DNA of 34,545 nt, taken from assembly GCA_934167445.1 (NCBI GenBank), contig CAKPKJ010000010.1:1-34545 (forward strand), written 5' to 3'. The stretch's first letter is position 1. Each line of letters starts with the position of its first letter. The notes beneath the pieces are model-generated. The model was not told the origin of the DNA. It did not search any database and worked only from the letters and a program-made list of their open reading frames with translations. The DNA comes from an uncultured Clostridia bacterium (GTDB lineage Bacteria > Bacillota > Clostridia > TANB77 > CAG-508). The position numbers and the translations under genes were made by a program. Shown here one piece after another: positions 9,601 through 16,732 of the stretch.

Positions 9601-10959
9601 TTGCAACATACTCTAAACACTAAACAAATTGGTATTGATGATAATATTTTAGAACTTGGTGCAGATTCCTTAACATTAATGAGGGTTACAATTGAATTAT
9701 TAGAAAAGAATTTCATTGTTAATATTCAAGATATTTACGAATTTAAAACAATTAGAGAAATTTCAGATAATTTCTATTACCCTAAAAAATCCAATTTATA
9801 TAAAAGGACTATTGCTAATAATGTTTACTTTAAATTTAGAGACAATTTTTCTTCTAAAAAAATCAAAGCAAATAATATACTTTTAACAGGTAGCACCGGA
9901 TATTTGGGAATTCATATTTTAAATGAATTAATTACTAACACAAATGCTAATGTTTACTGTGTTATAAGAAATAAAAATCATAAATCGCCAGAAGAAAGAT
10001 TGTCTGAAAAATTAAGTTTTTATTTTGGAAATAAATTGCTAAAACACTTACATAAACGTATATTTGTTTTAACTGCTGACATTACAGCTCCTCAATTTGG
10101 ACTTTCTGATGAAGAATACTCTAAATTAGGAAATACTATAGATATAGTTATTCATTCTGCTGCATATGTAAGTCACTATGGAGACGAGCACTTATTTGAA
10201 CTTATTAATGTAACTGGAACAAATAATATTATTGATTTTTGTAGTAATTTTTCAATTTACTTAAATCATATATCTACAACATCTGTTTCTGCATCTATTC
10301 CTGATTCTGAGAAACCAATTGTTTTTGATGAACATTGTTTATATGTCGGTCAAAATTATTCAGATAACATTTATATTAAAACTAAATTTGAGGCTGAATA
10401 TAATATCTGGGAAGCATTGCAAAATTCTAACTTAAAAGCTTCTGTTTATCGTTTAGGTAATATTAGTGCTAGATATTCAGATGGTAAGTTCCAAGAAAAT
10501 GATGATAAAAACGCATTTTTAAATAGAGTTCTTACTGTTGCAAAACTTGATAAAATCGCAAAATCTTTTTCAAATTTAAAAATAGATTTGAGTCCTGTTG
10601 ATTATTGTGCTAAAATTATTGTTAGACTTTGTGTGCTTTCAAGCAGTTATTCTAAAGTTTTTCATATCTATCACAATAAATCTCTTAAATTTATTGATTT
10701 GATTAATAAGATTAAGCCTAAAAACGAAACTATATCAGAAGTTTCAGATGATGAATTTTACAAATACATTAAGAACAAGGGTGATATTTTAGGAATTATT
10801 AATGATTTAACAAGTAATAGTTCTACATATAATTCAAATATAGAAATGAAAAATAAATTTACTATTAACTATATGAAAAACGTAGATTTATCTTGGCCTG
10901 AAATTAACACAAAATATATTAATAACTTTTTTACTAAATTTTTAACAAAAGGAGATTAA
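6664..10959 (+). CDS. Single-module NRPS, C-A-T-R, predicted threonine-specific, reductive release
   Basis: 1431 residues. The condensation domain (1-430) has HHLISDSW, so His132, His133 and Asp137 are intact and the usual Gly after Asp is Ser. The adenylation domain (about 450-950) has core motifs YTSGSTGTPKG (608-618), FDFSVWE (653-659), NMYGITETT (749-757), VKIRGFRVE and Lys946. Aligning by eye to the GrsA pocket gives D654 F655 W658 N697 I724 G726 M750 V758 H759 K946. The code DFWNIGMVHK is the established threonine signature. The carrier domain has LGADSL with Ser1002. The reductase domain (about 1065-1430) has TGSTGYLG (1075-1082) and a Tyr1237-x3-Lys1241 pair. It should load threonine, join it to an upstream acyl or aminoacyl donor, and release an aldehyde or alcohol with NAD(P)H. 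No phosphopantetheinyl transferase is in the window. A kinase gene follows 4 bp later. Confidence 0.93.
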   Translation: MENTFYDLTNAQKSIWNTELFFNGSNINNICGTICLDEPLDFKDLQKALKLIIAENDNFRTQFTIKDGSIYQSFLDKVDYDVEIVDINTKEDLKKLENTIISRIFDILNSNLFDIKIFRYPDLTGGVIVNIHHLISDSWTLGLVAKDIVTKYTIVHNKLSNTPNTNSYINYINSEQKYIASSKFVKDKEFWLNYLKNRPDCISIPSFSDIPTNTKDLGFKGVRKVFNLDDKIVCKINDFCKAYNVSMYNFLMAIYSVYIGRINKSEDFILGTPILNRTSSVQKNTMGMFINTVPVRVKPTEHISFLAFVNNIALNFTSIYRHQKHSYQYILEELRKEDPTTPNLYQVLLSYQITKTTTNDSMKYSCDWNFTGAVADDIDIHFFDLNDSGSLNIAYDYKVCKYTEKDIENIHNRILYMIEQVLLNPGISLSEISITTPKELKEILNLAAKNDCAYPSNKTISQLFEDQVNLTPDNIAIKFKDSFLTYKELNEKANQVAIFLRKLGVQPNDVVALRLNKSLEMVVGILGILKAGGCYLPIDLSYPQERVSFMLKDSLAKLFLTNKSHEKDLEIPIDTYVLDINSRNEIYKNPTDNLDCVNSPDDLIYIIYTSGSTGTPKGVMLKHRNVVRLIKNENFQFDFNENDVWTMFHSVAFDFSVWELYGSLLYGSKLILVPELTAKDPNKFLQLLRDEKVSVLNQTPTYFYNLLDRELLNENNDLVVRYIIYGGEALKPNLVKPWKDKYPFTKIINMYGITETTVHVTFKELSNEDLLSSNSNIGKPIPTLKVFVMDKNLHILPYGVEGEMCVSGLGVCKGYLNRPELNKDRFVPNPYNPNEILYRSADDAYLTPDGDLHYLGRIDNQVKIRGFRVETGEIETKLLRHQNIQKCVVLPKKNGDFDSYLVAYVVMNEKQPISELKDYISKLVPSYMVPNYFVFLDNLPLTSNGKVDRKKLLSMDVKIEKKKKYEAPRNEFEETFQDILQHTLNTKQIGIDDNILELGADSLTLMRVTIELLEKNFIVNIQDIYEFKTIREISDNFYYPKKSNLYKRTIANNVYFKFRDNFSSKKIKANNILLTGSTGYLGIHILNELITNTNANVYCVIRNKNHKSPEERLSEKLSFYFGNKLLKHLHKRIFVLTADITAPQFGLSDEEYSKLGNTIDIVIHSAAYVSHYGDEHLFELINVTGTNNIIDFCSNFSIYLNHISTTSVSASIPDSEKPIVFDEHCLYVGQNYSDNIYIKTKFEAEYNIWEALQNSNLKASVYRLGNISARYSDGKFQENDDKNAFLNRVLTVAKLDKIAKSFSNLKIDLSPVDYCAKIIVRLCVLSSSYSKVFHIYHNKSLKFIDLINKIKPKNETISEVSDDEFYKYIKNKGDILGIINDLTSNSSTYNSNIEMKNKFTINYMKNVDLSWPEINTKYINNFFTKFLTKGD

Positions 10960-10963
10960 ACAA

Positions 10964-13003
10964 ATGAAGAAAAAATTTAATTCCTGTATATATAAAATAA
11001 TTACTTTATACTTAGGAATTCCAGCTTTAATAGCTATGGGGCTATATAAATTTTTGCCTATTATATTAAACTATCCACCTAACAGCATAGACAATGCATT
11101 TCAGCTGGAATTTGACGGAATTACATATACACAGCAGTATGTACTTCTTATATCTTTAATAGTTGCTTGCAGTTTAGTTGTTCTTTTTATTAGAGCTTAT
11201 AGAATTCACAAGCAATTAGTAAAACTAGAAAATGTCAAATTGGATAGAACGGAAAAAATAAGCATTTTGCTACGTGTTAGAAGATTTTGTTATGACACAC
11301 CTTATTTATTATATGTGTTAGAAATATTATTACCATTAATTTTTCTACCTATCACATTTATGATAATTAAGGCCTACCCATTAACAATATTAAAAATTTG
11401 TCTAACCTACATATCTTTCTTTACGTTAGCATCTGTAACCAGTTTCGTTTTTGCTAAAAATGAATTTGGTTATATTATAACTTTATTAAATGATGAATAT
11501 CCTGATATTATGCAACAAATTGAACAGCAATCTTCTAAAAAAAGAAGTAAGATAAAATCACTTACAACAAAATTAATTTTACAATTTATTCCACTAGTAA
11601 TGGTTTCTTTAATCTTCTTATCTTTAGTTGGTTATGTACAAGCTTCCAAAAAAACTGGTGATGTGTATTATGACTCATATTTAACTATGTTTTCTAATAT
11701 TTTTGATGATGTATTTTCTTCTAAAGAAGAAGTTCTACAAACATTGAAAAACACAACCTTATTAGATAGTTCACATCAATACTTTATTGTAAATAGTGAT
11801 GGCACTTATATTGCCTCTAACAATGGAAAACTAGAACCATTTTTCATAAAATATGTGTTAGATAATTCCGAAAAAGAAGGCAGTAGAGCTTTTGATTATT
11901 TCTGCCTTGATACTGAAGGAATTGCTATAAAATGTCAATTAGCTAATGGAGATTATTGCTTTGCTGGGGTTAGATATGATACAAGCCAACCAATGTTTTT
12001 AGAGATAATTTTAGTTTGTGACTTATTACTATTTGTATTAATATTCTGTATCTTATTTTATGTTGCACATTCTGTATCTGCTGAAATCAGAACTGTTGCA
12101 TCAAGATTAAAAGATATAGCATCTTCTAATGAAAATACTATCGATTTAAATAAAAAATTAATTGTTACATCTGAAGATGAGTTAGCAGACCTATCTCTTG
12201 CTTTTAACCAAACTCAGATATTTACAAAACACAATATTAATCAAATTAGAGATAACCAAACAATGCTTATGGAAAGGGAACGTTTAGCTTCGCTTGGTCA
12301 ATTAATTGGTGGAATTGCACATAACTTAAAAACACCTATAATGTCGATATCTGGTGCTGCTGAAGGATTATCAGATTTAATTAAAGAATATGATTCTTCA
12401 ATTGATGACCCTGAAGTAAATAGTCAAGACCATCACGACATAGCTAAAGATATGGATTCTTGGATTGTTAAGATTAAAGAATATACTGAATATATGTCAG
12501 ATATTATTACTGCTGTTAAAGGTCAAGCTGTTACTTTATCTGAAACAGAGAATATGACTTTTGATGTTGAAGAATTGATTAAAAGAGTTAATATTTTAAT
12601 GAGGCACGAACTTAAAAATGCACTAGTTTATTTAAATATTTCTATGAAATCAGATGAACATACTCAAATTAATGGTGACGTTAATAGTCTTGTTCAAGTT
12701 ATTAATAATATGATTTCAAATGCAATTCAATCTTATGAAGGAAAAACAAATCAAACTATTGATTTGATAGTTGAAAATGACAATAAAAACTTATATATAT
12801 CAATTAGAGATCATGGTTGTGGTCTGCCTAAAAAAGTTAAAGATAAATTATTCAAGGAAATGATTACAACTAAAGGAAAGAACGGTACTGGTCTTGGATT
12901 GTATATGTCTTATTCAACAATAAAAGCTCACTTTGGTGGAGATATAACATTTGATTCTGTTGAAGGTCAAGGTACTACTTTTACTATTACTTTACCATTG
13001 TAA
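10964..13003 (+). CDS. Membrane sensor histidine kinase, co-operonic with NRPS
   Basis: 679 residues. Its ribosome-binding site AAGGAG lies in the last codons of the NRPS gene, so the two are cotranscribed and probably coupled. Several membrane helices lie in the first 240 residues. An extracytoplasmic segment (about 240-340) follows, then another helix (about 345-370) and a HAMP-like linker. The dimerisation/phosphoacceptor region has GGIAHNLKTP with His453. The ATPase domain has VINNMISNAIQSYEG (N box), DHGCGLP (G1) and GTGLGLYMS (G2). All catalytic boxes are present. The partner is probably the receiver/HD-GYP protein that follows. Tight linkage suggests that it senses the NRPS product or a signal that calls for it; the ligand is unknown. 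Confidence 0.93.
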   Translation: MKKKFNSCIYKIITLYLGIPALIAMGLYKFLPIILNYPPNSIDNAFQLEFDGITYTQQYVLLISLIVACSLVVLFIRAYRIHKQLVKLENVKLDRTEKISILLRVRRFCYDTPYLLYVLEILLPLIFLPITFMIIKAYPLTILKICLTYISFFTLASVTSFVFAKNEFGYIITLLNDEYPDIMQQIEQQSSKKRSKIKSLTTKLILQFIPLVMVSLIFLSLVGYVQASKKTGDVYYDSYLTMFSNIFDDVFSSKEEVLQTLKNTTLLDSSHQYFIVNSDGTYIASNNGKLEPFFIKYVLDNSEKEGSRAFDYFCLDTEGIAIKCQLANGDYCFAGVRYDTSQPMFLEIILVCDLLLFVLIFCILFYVAHSVSAEIRTVASRLKDIASSNENTIDLNKKLIVTSEDELADLSLAFNQTQIFTKHNINQIRDNQTMLMERERLASLGQLIGGIAHNLKTPIMSISGAAEGLSDLIKEYDSSIDDPEVNSQDHHDIAKDMDSWIVKIKEYTEYMSDIITAVKGQAVTLSETENMTFDVEELIKRVNILMRHELKNALVYLNISMKSDEHTQINGDVNSLVQVINNMISNAIQSYEGKTNQTIDLIVENDNKNLYISIRDHGCGLPKKVKDKLFKEMITTKGKNGTGLGLYMSYSTIKAHFGGDITFDSVEGQGTTFTITLPL

Positions 13004-13026
13004 CTTTATGCATATGATATATTATT

Positions 13027-13070
13027 AAGGGTTTTAAGTAAAAAAATATTGCTTAAAACCCTTGCTTTTT
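13027..13070 (+). terminator. Strong hairpin terminator after the histidine kinase
   Basis: A perfect 12-bp stem, AAGGGTTTTAAG (13027-13038) with CTTAAAACCCTT (13052-13063), is followed by GCTTTTT. Its 3' arm overlaps the -35 box of the next promoter. Confidence 0.85.
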
Positions 13071-13090
13071 GCCCTTTTTATTAATATAAT
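13062..13090 (+). promoter_or_regulatory. Promoter for the HD-GYP response regulator
   Basis: TTGCTT at 13062-13067 and TATAAT at 13085-13090 are 17 bp apart. The -35 box shares bases with the terminator arm, so termination upstream and initiation here are packed together. Confidence 0.65.
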
Positions 13091-13124
13091 GGTTATGAAA
13101 ATATATTATTATGAGGTAAAGCAT

Positions 13125-14192
13125 ATGAGAAAAGGATTACAAAACGTTCAAAACCCTGAAAACAACGGTTACAAAATTATAGCTGTTGATGATGAGGAAG
13201 GAATTGTAGATTCTTTATCAATATTTTTAAAAAGGTCTGGATACCAATTTGTTGGTGTTACTGACCCACTTGAGGCAATAGAAAAAGTTAAAAATGAACA
13301 TTTTGATTTAATGGTTCTTGACTTTATTATGACACCAATTCACGGTGATCAAGTTGTTGAGGAAATTAGAAAATTTAACAAAGATTTATATATATTGTTA
13401 CTAACGGGTCACAAGGATTTAGCTCCACCTTTAGAAACAATTAGAAGATTAGACATTCAAGGTTATTGTGAAAAAAGTGACAAATTTGACCAATTATTAT
13501 TATTAATTGAGTCTGGTATAAAATCTATTGCTCAAATGAATCAAATTAAAAGTATTAATGAAGAATTATCTGATACATATGAAAAATTAGAACAAGCTTA
13601 TTTAGAAAGTATCCAAACTTTACGTTATACTGTAGAGGCCAAAGATACATACACAAGAGGCCATTCTGACCGTGTTTCTGAATATTCTGTTCTTATAGGA
13701 AAATATTTAGGATTGCCAGAAGCTGATTTAGACACATTAAAAATCGGTGGTTTATTCCATGACATTGGAAAAATCGGCGTGCCTGATGCAATTCTACAAA
13801 AAAACGGAAAACTTGATGATGATGAATATTCTCAAATTAAACAACACCCTAATATTGGTGTGCACATTTTATCACACGCAAAAATTTTCCAAAATATTTT
13901 GCCAATTGTAGAACATCACCATGAGAAATATGATGGTACAGGATATCCTAGCAGATTAGCTGGTGAAGATATTCCATATTTGGCTAGAATTGCAGCTGTA
14001 GCTGATAGTTTTGATGCAATGACTTCAAAACGTGCTTACAGAGATTCTTTGCCTATTGATGTTGTTATTGCTGAGTTTGAGAAGTTTAGAGGTACTCAAT
14101 TTGATCCTAATATTGATGATGTTTTCTTGGATATTTTGAGAAATCATTATGATGAAATTGAGGAAATTAGAGATAAATATATGGCTGATTAG
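13125..14192 (+). CDS. Response regulator: receiver domain plus HD-GYP phosphodiesterase
   Basis: 355 residues from ATG 13125, preceded by GAGGT at 13113-13117. The open frame extends to 13062 but crosses the promoter and lacks a binding site there. The receiver domain has VDDEE and phosphoacceptor Asp66 in VLDF. A linker coiled coil (about 130-165) follows. The HD-GYP domain has HDIGKIG (His212, Asp213), HHEKYDGTGYP and DSFDAMTSKRAY. Intact HD and GYP motifs predict cyclic-di-GMP hydrolysis to pGpG or GMP, switched by phosphorylation. It is the natural partner of the kinase just upstream and would connect that signal to cyclic-di-GMP. Confidence 0.93.
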   Translation: MRKGLQNVQNPENNGYKIIAVDDEEGIVDSLSIFLKRSGYQFVGVTDPLEAIEKVKNEHFDLMVLDFIMTPIHGDQVVEEIRKFNKDLYILLLTGHKDLAPPLETIRRLDIQGYCEKSDKFDQLLLLIESGIKSIAQMNQIKSINEELSDTYEKLEQAYLESIQTLRYTVEAKDTYTRGHSDRVSEYSVLIGKYLGLPEADLDTLKIGGLFHDIGKIGVPDAILQKNGKLDDDEYSQIKQHPNIGVHILSHAKIFQNILPIVEHHHEKYDGTGYPSRLAGEDIPYLARIAAVADSFDAMTSKRAYRDSLPIDVVIAEFEKFRGTQFDPNIDDVFLDILRNHYDEIEEIRDKYMAD

Positions 14193-14228
14193 GAATATTC
14201 CTTATGTATTATGTATATTTAAAAAATA

Positions 14229-14257
14229 TTGACATATAATAAAATATGTGCTAATAT
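14229..14257 (+). promoter_or_regulatory. Promoter of antisense RNA, left type I locus
   Basis: TTGACA at 14229-14234 and TAATAT at 14252-14257 have a 17-bp spacer. The same promoter, nearly base for base and on the opposite strand, serves the right locus (19681-19709). Confidence 0.75.
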
Positions 14258-14263
14258 AATTAT

Positions 14264-14346
14264 AGCAAATCGCAAAACAAAGTCAATTAAAGATTAAACA
14301 AAAAAAGACTAGGAATGTCGGCTAAAACATTTTCCTAGTCTTTTCT
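14264..14346 (+). ncRNA. Predicted antisense RNA (antitoxin), left type I locus
   Basis: An RNA of about 80 nt would run from the promoter at 14229-14257 to the shared terminator at 14300-14346. Bases 14276-14299 repeat the sequence at 14405-14427. There the toxin mRNA is read from the other strand, so this RNA can pair with the toxin ribosome-binding site and start codon. Its terminator loop contains GTCGGC, complementary to GCCGAC at the mRNA 5' end. The architecture matches the par/fst locus of Enterococcus plasmid pAD1. The ends are estimates. Confidence 0.65.
14300..14346. terminator. Shared bidirectional terminator, left type I locus
   Basis: A 13-bp stem, 14303-14315 with 14332-14344 (GACTAGGAA/TTCCTAGTC core), is flanked by A-runs and T-runs so that it can stop both convergent RNAs. 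The same stem core occurs at 19603-19641. Confidence 0.85.
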
Positions 14347-14350
14347 TTTG

Positions 14351-14419
14351 CTACTTACTTAGTTGCTTTACTATGTAGTAAATCAATATAAGCTTTAGCA
14401 GCTCAACAAAGTCTTTCAA
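14351..14419 (-). CDS. Fst-like small hydrophobic peptide, left type I toxin candidate
   Basis: 22 codons from TTG at 14419 to TAG. AGGAGG at 14427-14432 sits exactly 7 nt before the TTG. The peptide begins MKDFVELLK, has a hydrophobic core LILIYYIV and a basic tail ending QLSK. This resembles the short membrane peptides of the Fst type (MKDL start, one helix, charged tail), although sequence identity is low. The mRNA would start near 14455 and end at the shared terminator. The gene lies downstream of and between the convergent HD-GYP and tex genes. The peptide is inferred from spacing, strong signal and conservation with 19529-19597; toxicity is not shown. Confidence 0.65.
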   Translation of the reverse strand: MKDFVELLKLILIYYIVKQLSK

Positions 14420-14460
14420 GATTAAACCTCCTTCCTGCCTCTAAGCAAGTCGGCATTTAT

Positions 14461-14489
14461 ATATTAAACTAATTGTCAAAAATTGTCAA
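14461..14489 (-). promoter_or_regulatory. Promoter of left toxin mRNA
   Basis: On the minus strand TTGACA (14484-14489) and TAATAT (14461-14466) are 17 bp apart. The 5' leader then carries GCCGACTTGC and GGCAGGAAGGAGG, which are shared with the right locus. Confidence 0.7.
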
Positions 14490-14534
14490 TGAAACTTATT
14501 AGTAAACCAAAACGAAATATTACGTTTTCGGCTT

Positions 14535-16718
14535 TTAAACCTTCATTGATAATCCAACTTTTTGTCTATCCTTATCTATCTTAATAACTTTTACTTTTAC
14601 AATATCACCTACAGAAACTAAATCTGATGGATTTTTTATAAACTTATCACTCATTTCTGAAATGTGTACAAGTCCATCATGTTTAACTCCGATATCTACA
14701 AATGCTCCAAAATCAATTACATTTCTTACTGTACCTGTCAATACCATTCCTTCTTTTAAGTCTTCTAATTTTAAAACATCACTTCTCAAAATAGGTTTTG
14801 GCATATCTTCACGAGGGTCTCTTCCTGGTTTTGATAATTCTTCTACTATGTCTGATAATGTCATTTCGCCTATTTCTAATTGTTTAGCCATTTCTTCTAC
14901 ATTTATTGTTTTTAGTTTTTTTCTTAATTCTTCTAGTTTTTCTTTATCCTTTAAATCTTTTTTATCAAATCCCATTGTTTCTAATAATTTTTCTGTTGCT
15001 TCATAACTTTCTGGGTGAACTGCTGTTACTTCTAAAGGATTATCGCCGTCTAATATTCTTAAGAAACCTGCACATTGTTCAAATGCTACTTTTCCTAATT
15101 TAGGTACTTTTAATAATTGTTTTCTATTTTTTAATTTTCCATTTTCGTCTCTATATTTTACAATATTTTTTGCTATTGTATTATTAATTCCTGATACATA
15201 AGATAAAAGTGATGGTGTTGCTGTATTTACATCTACTCCTACTTTATTAACACTATCTTCTACTACAGCTGTTAAGCTTTCAGATAATTTCTTTTGGTTT
15301 ACATCATGTTGATATTGCCCTACACCAATAGCTTTAGGGTCTATTTTTACAAGTTCTGCAAGTGGATCTTGTAAACGTCTAGCAATAGAAATAGCTCCTC
15401 TTATTGATACATTTATATCTGGATATTCTTCTGTTGCAAGTTTTGATGCAGAATATACTGATGCTCCTGCTTCACTTACAATTACATAATGAACCGGTCT
15501 TGATGCTTCTTTTATCATGTCTGAAACAAACATTTCAGATTCTCTTGAGGCTGTACCATTTCCAATTGCAATCATATCAATTTTATCTTTGTCAATTAAT
15601 TTTAGAAGTTCTTTTTTAGCACCTTCAACATCATTTTGAGGTTCTGTTGGATATACTGTGGTATAGTCTAAAACTTTTCCTGTTTCGTCTATAACTGCAA
15701 TTTTACAACCTGTTCTATATGCAGGGTCAAATCCCATAACAGTTTTTCCCTTTATTGGTGCCCCTAACAACAATTGTTTAGAGTTTTTACCAAATACTTT
15801 TATAGCCTTTTCTTCAGCTTTTTCTGTTAAATCTGAACGGATTTCTCTATCTATTGAAGGTTCAATTAATCTTTTGAAACTATCTAAAATTGTGTCTTTA
15901 AGCATTTGTGTGAATTGAGTTTCACCTTTTAATATGTCTCTTTCAATATATTTTAATATTTTTTCTTCTGGTTTGTCCAAAGAAACTTTTAAAAAGCCTT
16001 CTTTTTCGCCACGGTTTATTGCCAAAATTCTATGGCTTGGAATGTATTTTAAAGCTTCTTGATATTCATAATACATTTCGTAATTTGACTTTTCCTCTGC
16101 CTTTGAAGCTTTTGTTACAATTGTTCCTTCTCTATAACATAATTTTTTAATTTCTTTTCTGTATTTTGCATTATCTGAAATTGTTTCAGCAATGATATCT
16201 AAAGCTCCTTGTATTGCATCTTCTGCGGTTGCTACAACCTTGTCCTTATTTTTTTTATCTTCTTCTGATAGGCTGTCAATATTTACATATTGTTTTGCAA
16301 TTTCATTTATATCTTTTGTTTCCTTTTGTTCTAAAATAATATCAGCAAGTGGCTCTAATCCCTTAGCTTTAGCAACTGTTGCTCTTGTTTTCTTTTTTTG
16401 TTTATATGGTCTATAAATATCTTCTACTTCTGCCAAGGTTTTTGCAATAGCTACAGCTTGTAAAATTTCGTCTGTTAGTTTTCCTTGTTCATCTATAGAT
16501 TTTATGATTTCTTCTTTTCTTTGCTCTAAATTTCTTAAATATGTTAATCTTTCTCCTAAATCTCTTAATGTTTCGTCACTTAGTCCTCCTGTTACTTCTT
16601 TCCTATATCTTGCGATAAATGGAATTGTATTACCTTCGTCAATTAATTTGATTGTGTTTTCTACTTGTGAATTTTTTACACCTAGTTCTTGTGCAATTGT
16701 TACTACTATTTTATCCAT
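14535..16718 (-). CDS. tex: Tex, transcription accessory protein with C-terminal S1 RNA-binding domain
   Basis: 727 residues, the usual length for Tex. The N-terminal helical part is followed by a YqgF/RNase H-like core (GFDPAYRTGCKIAVIDETG, VIAIGNGTASRE-type segment near residues 330-400), helix-hairpin-helix motifs (KNIVKYRDENG, LKVPKLGKVAFEQCAGFLRI) and a C-terminal S1 domain (GTVRNVIDFGAFVDIGVKHDGLVHISEMS). Tex binds nucleic acid and acts in transcription or RNA surveillance; its role differs between species. AAAGGAAG gives the ATG at 16718. The Y1 transposase element ends only 14 bp upstream of the start, so the natural promoter may have been displaced. A weak AAAACG/CGTTTT hairpin (14509-14528) may end the transcript. 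Confidence 0.95.
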   Translation of the reverse strand: MDKIVVTIAQELGVKNSQVENTIKLIDEGNTIPFIARYRKEVTGGLSDETLRDLGERLTYLRNLEQRKEEIIKSIDEQGKLTDEILQAVAIAKTLAEVEDIYRPYKQKKKTRATVAKAKGLEPLADIILEQKETKDINEIAKQYVNIDSLSEEDKKNKDKVVATAEDAIQGALDIIAETISDNAKYRKEIKKLCYREGTIVTKASKAEEKSNYEMYYEYQEALKYIPSHRILAINRGEKEGFLKVSLDKPEEKILKYIERDILKGETQFTQMLKDTILDSFKRLIEPSIDREIRSDLTEKAEEKAIKVFGKNSKQLLLGAPIKGKTVMGFDPAYRTGCKIAVIDETGKVLDYTTVYPTEPQNDVEGAKKELLKLIDKDKIDMIAIGNGTASRESEMFVSDMIKEASRPVHYVIVSEAGASVYSASKLATEEYPDINVSIRGAISIARRLQDPLAELVKIDPKAIGVGQYQHDVNQKKLSESLTAVVEDSVNKVGVDVNTATPSLLSYVSGINNTIAKNIVKYRDENGKLKNRKQLLKVPKLGKVAFEQCAGFLRILDGDNPLEVTAVHPESYEATEKLLETMGFDKKDLKDKEKLEELRKKLKTINVEEMAKQLEIGEMTLSDIVEELSKPGRDPREDMPKPILRSDVLKLEDLKEGMVLTGTVRNVIDFGAFVDIGVKHDGLVHISEMSDKFIKNPSDLVSVGDIVKVKVIKIDKDRQKVGLSMKV

Positions 16719-16732
16719 TTTTTCTTCCTTTC

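Larger units (their letters stand above)
14276..14427. repeat. Direct repeat pair of left type I locus (14276-14299 and 14405-14427)
   Basis: Both copies start AACAAAGTC and end AAGATTAAAC, with 4-5 differing bases between. One lies at the 5' part of the antisense RNA; the other overlaps the toxin start and the edge of its ribosome-binding site. Confidence 0.8.
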
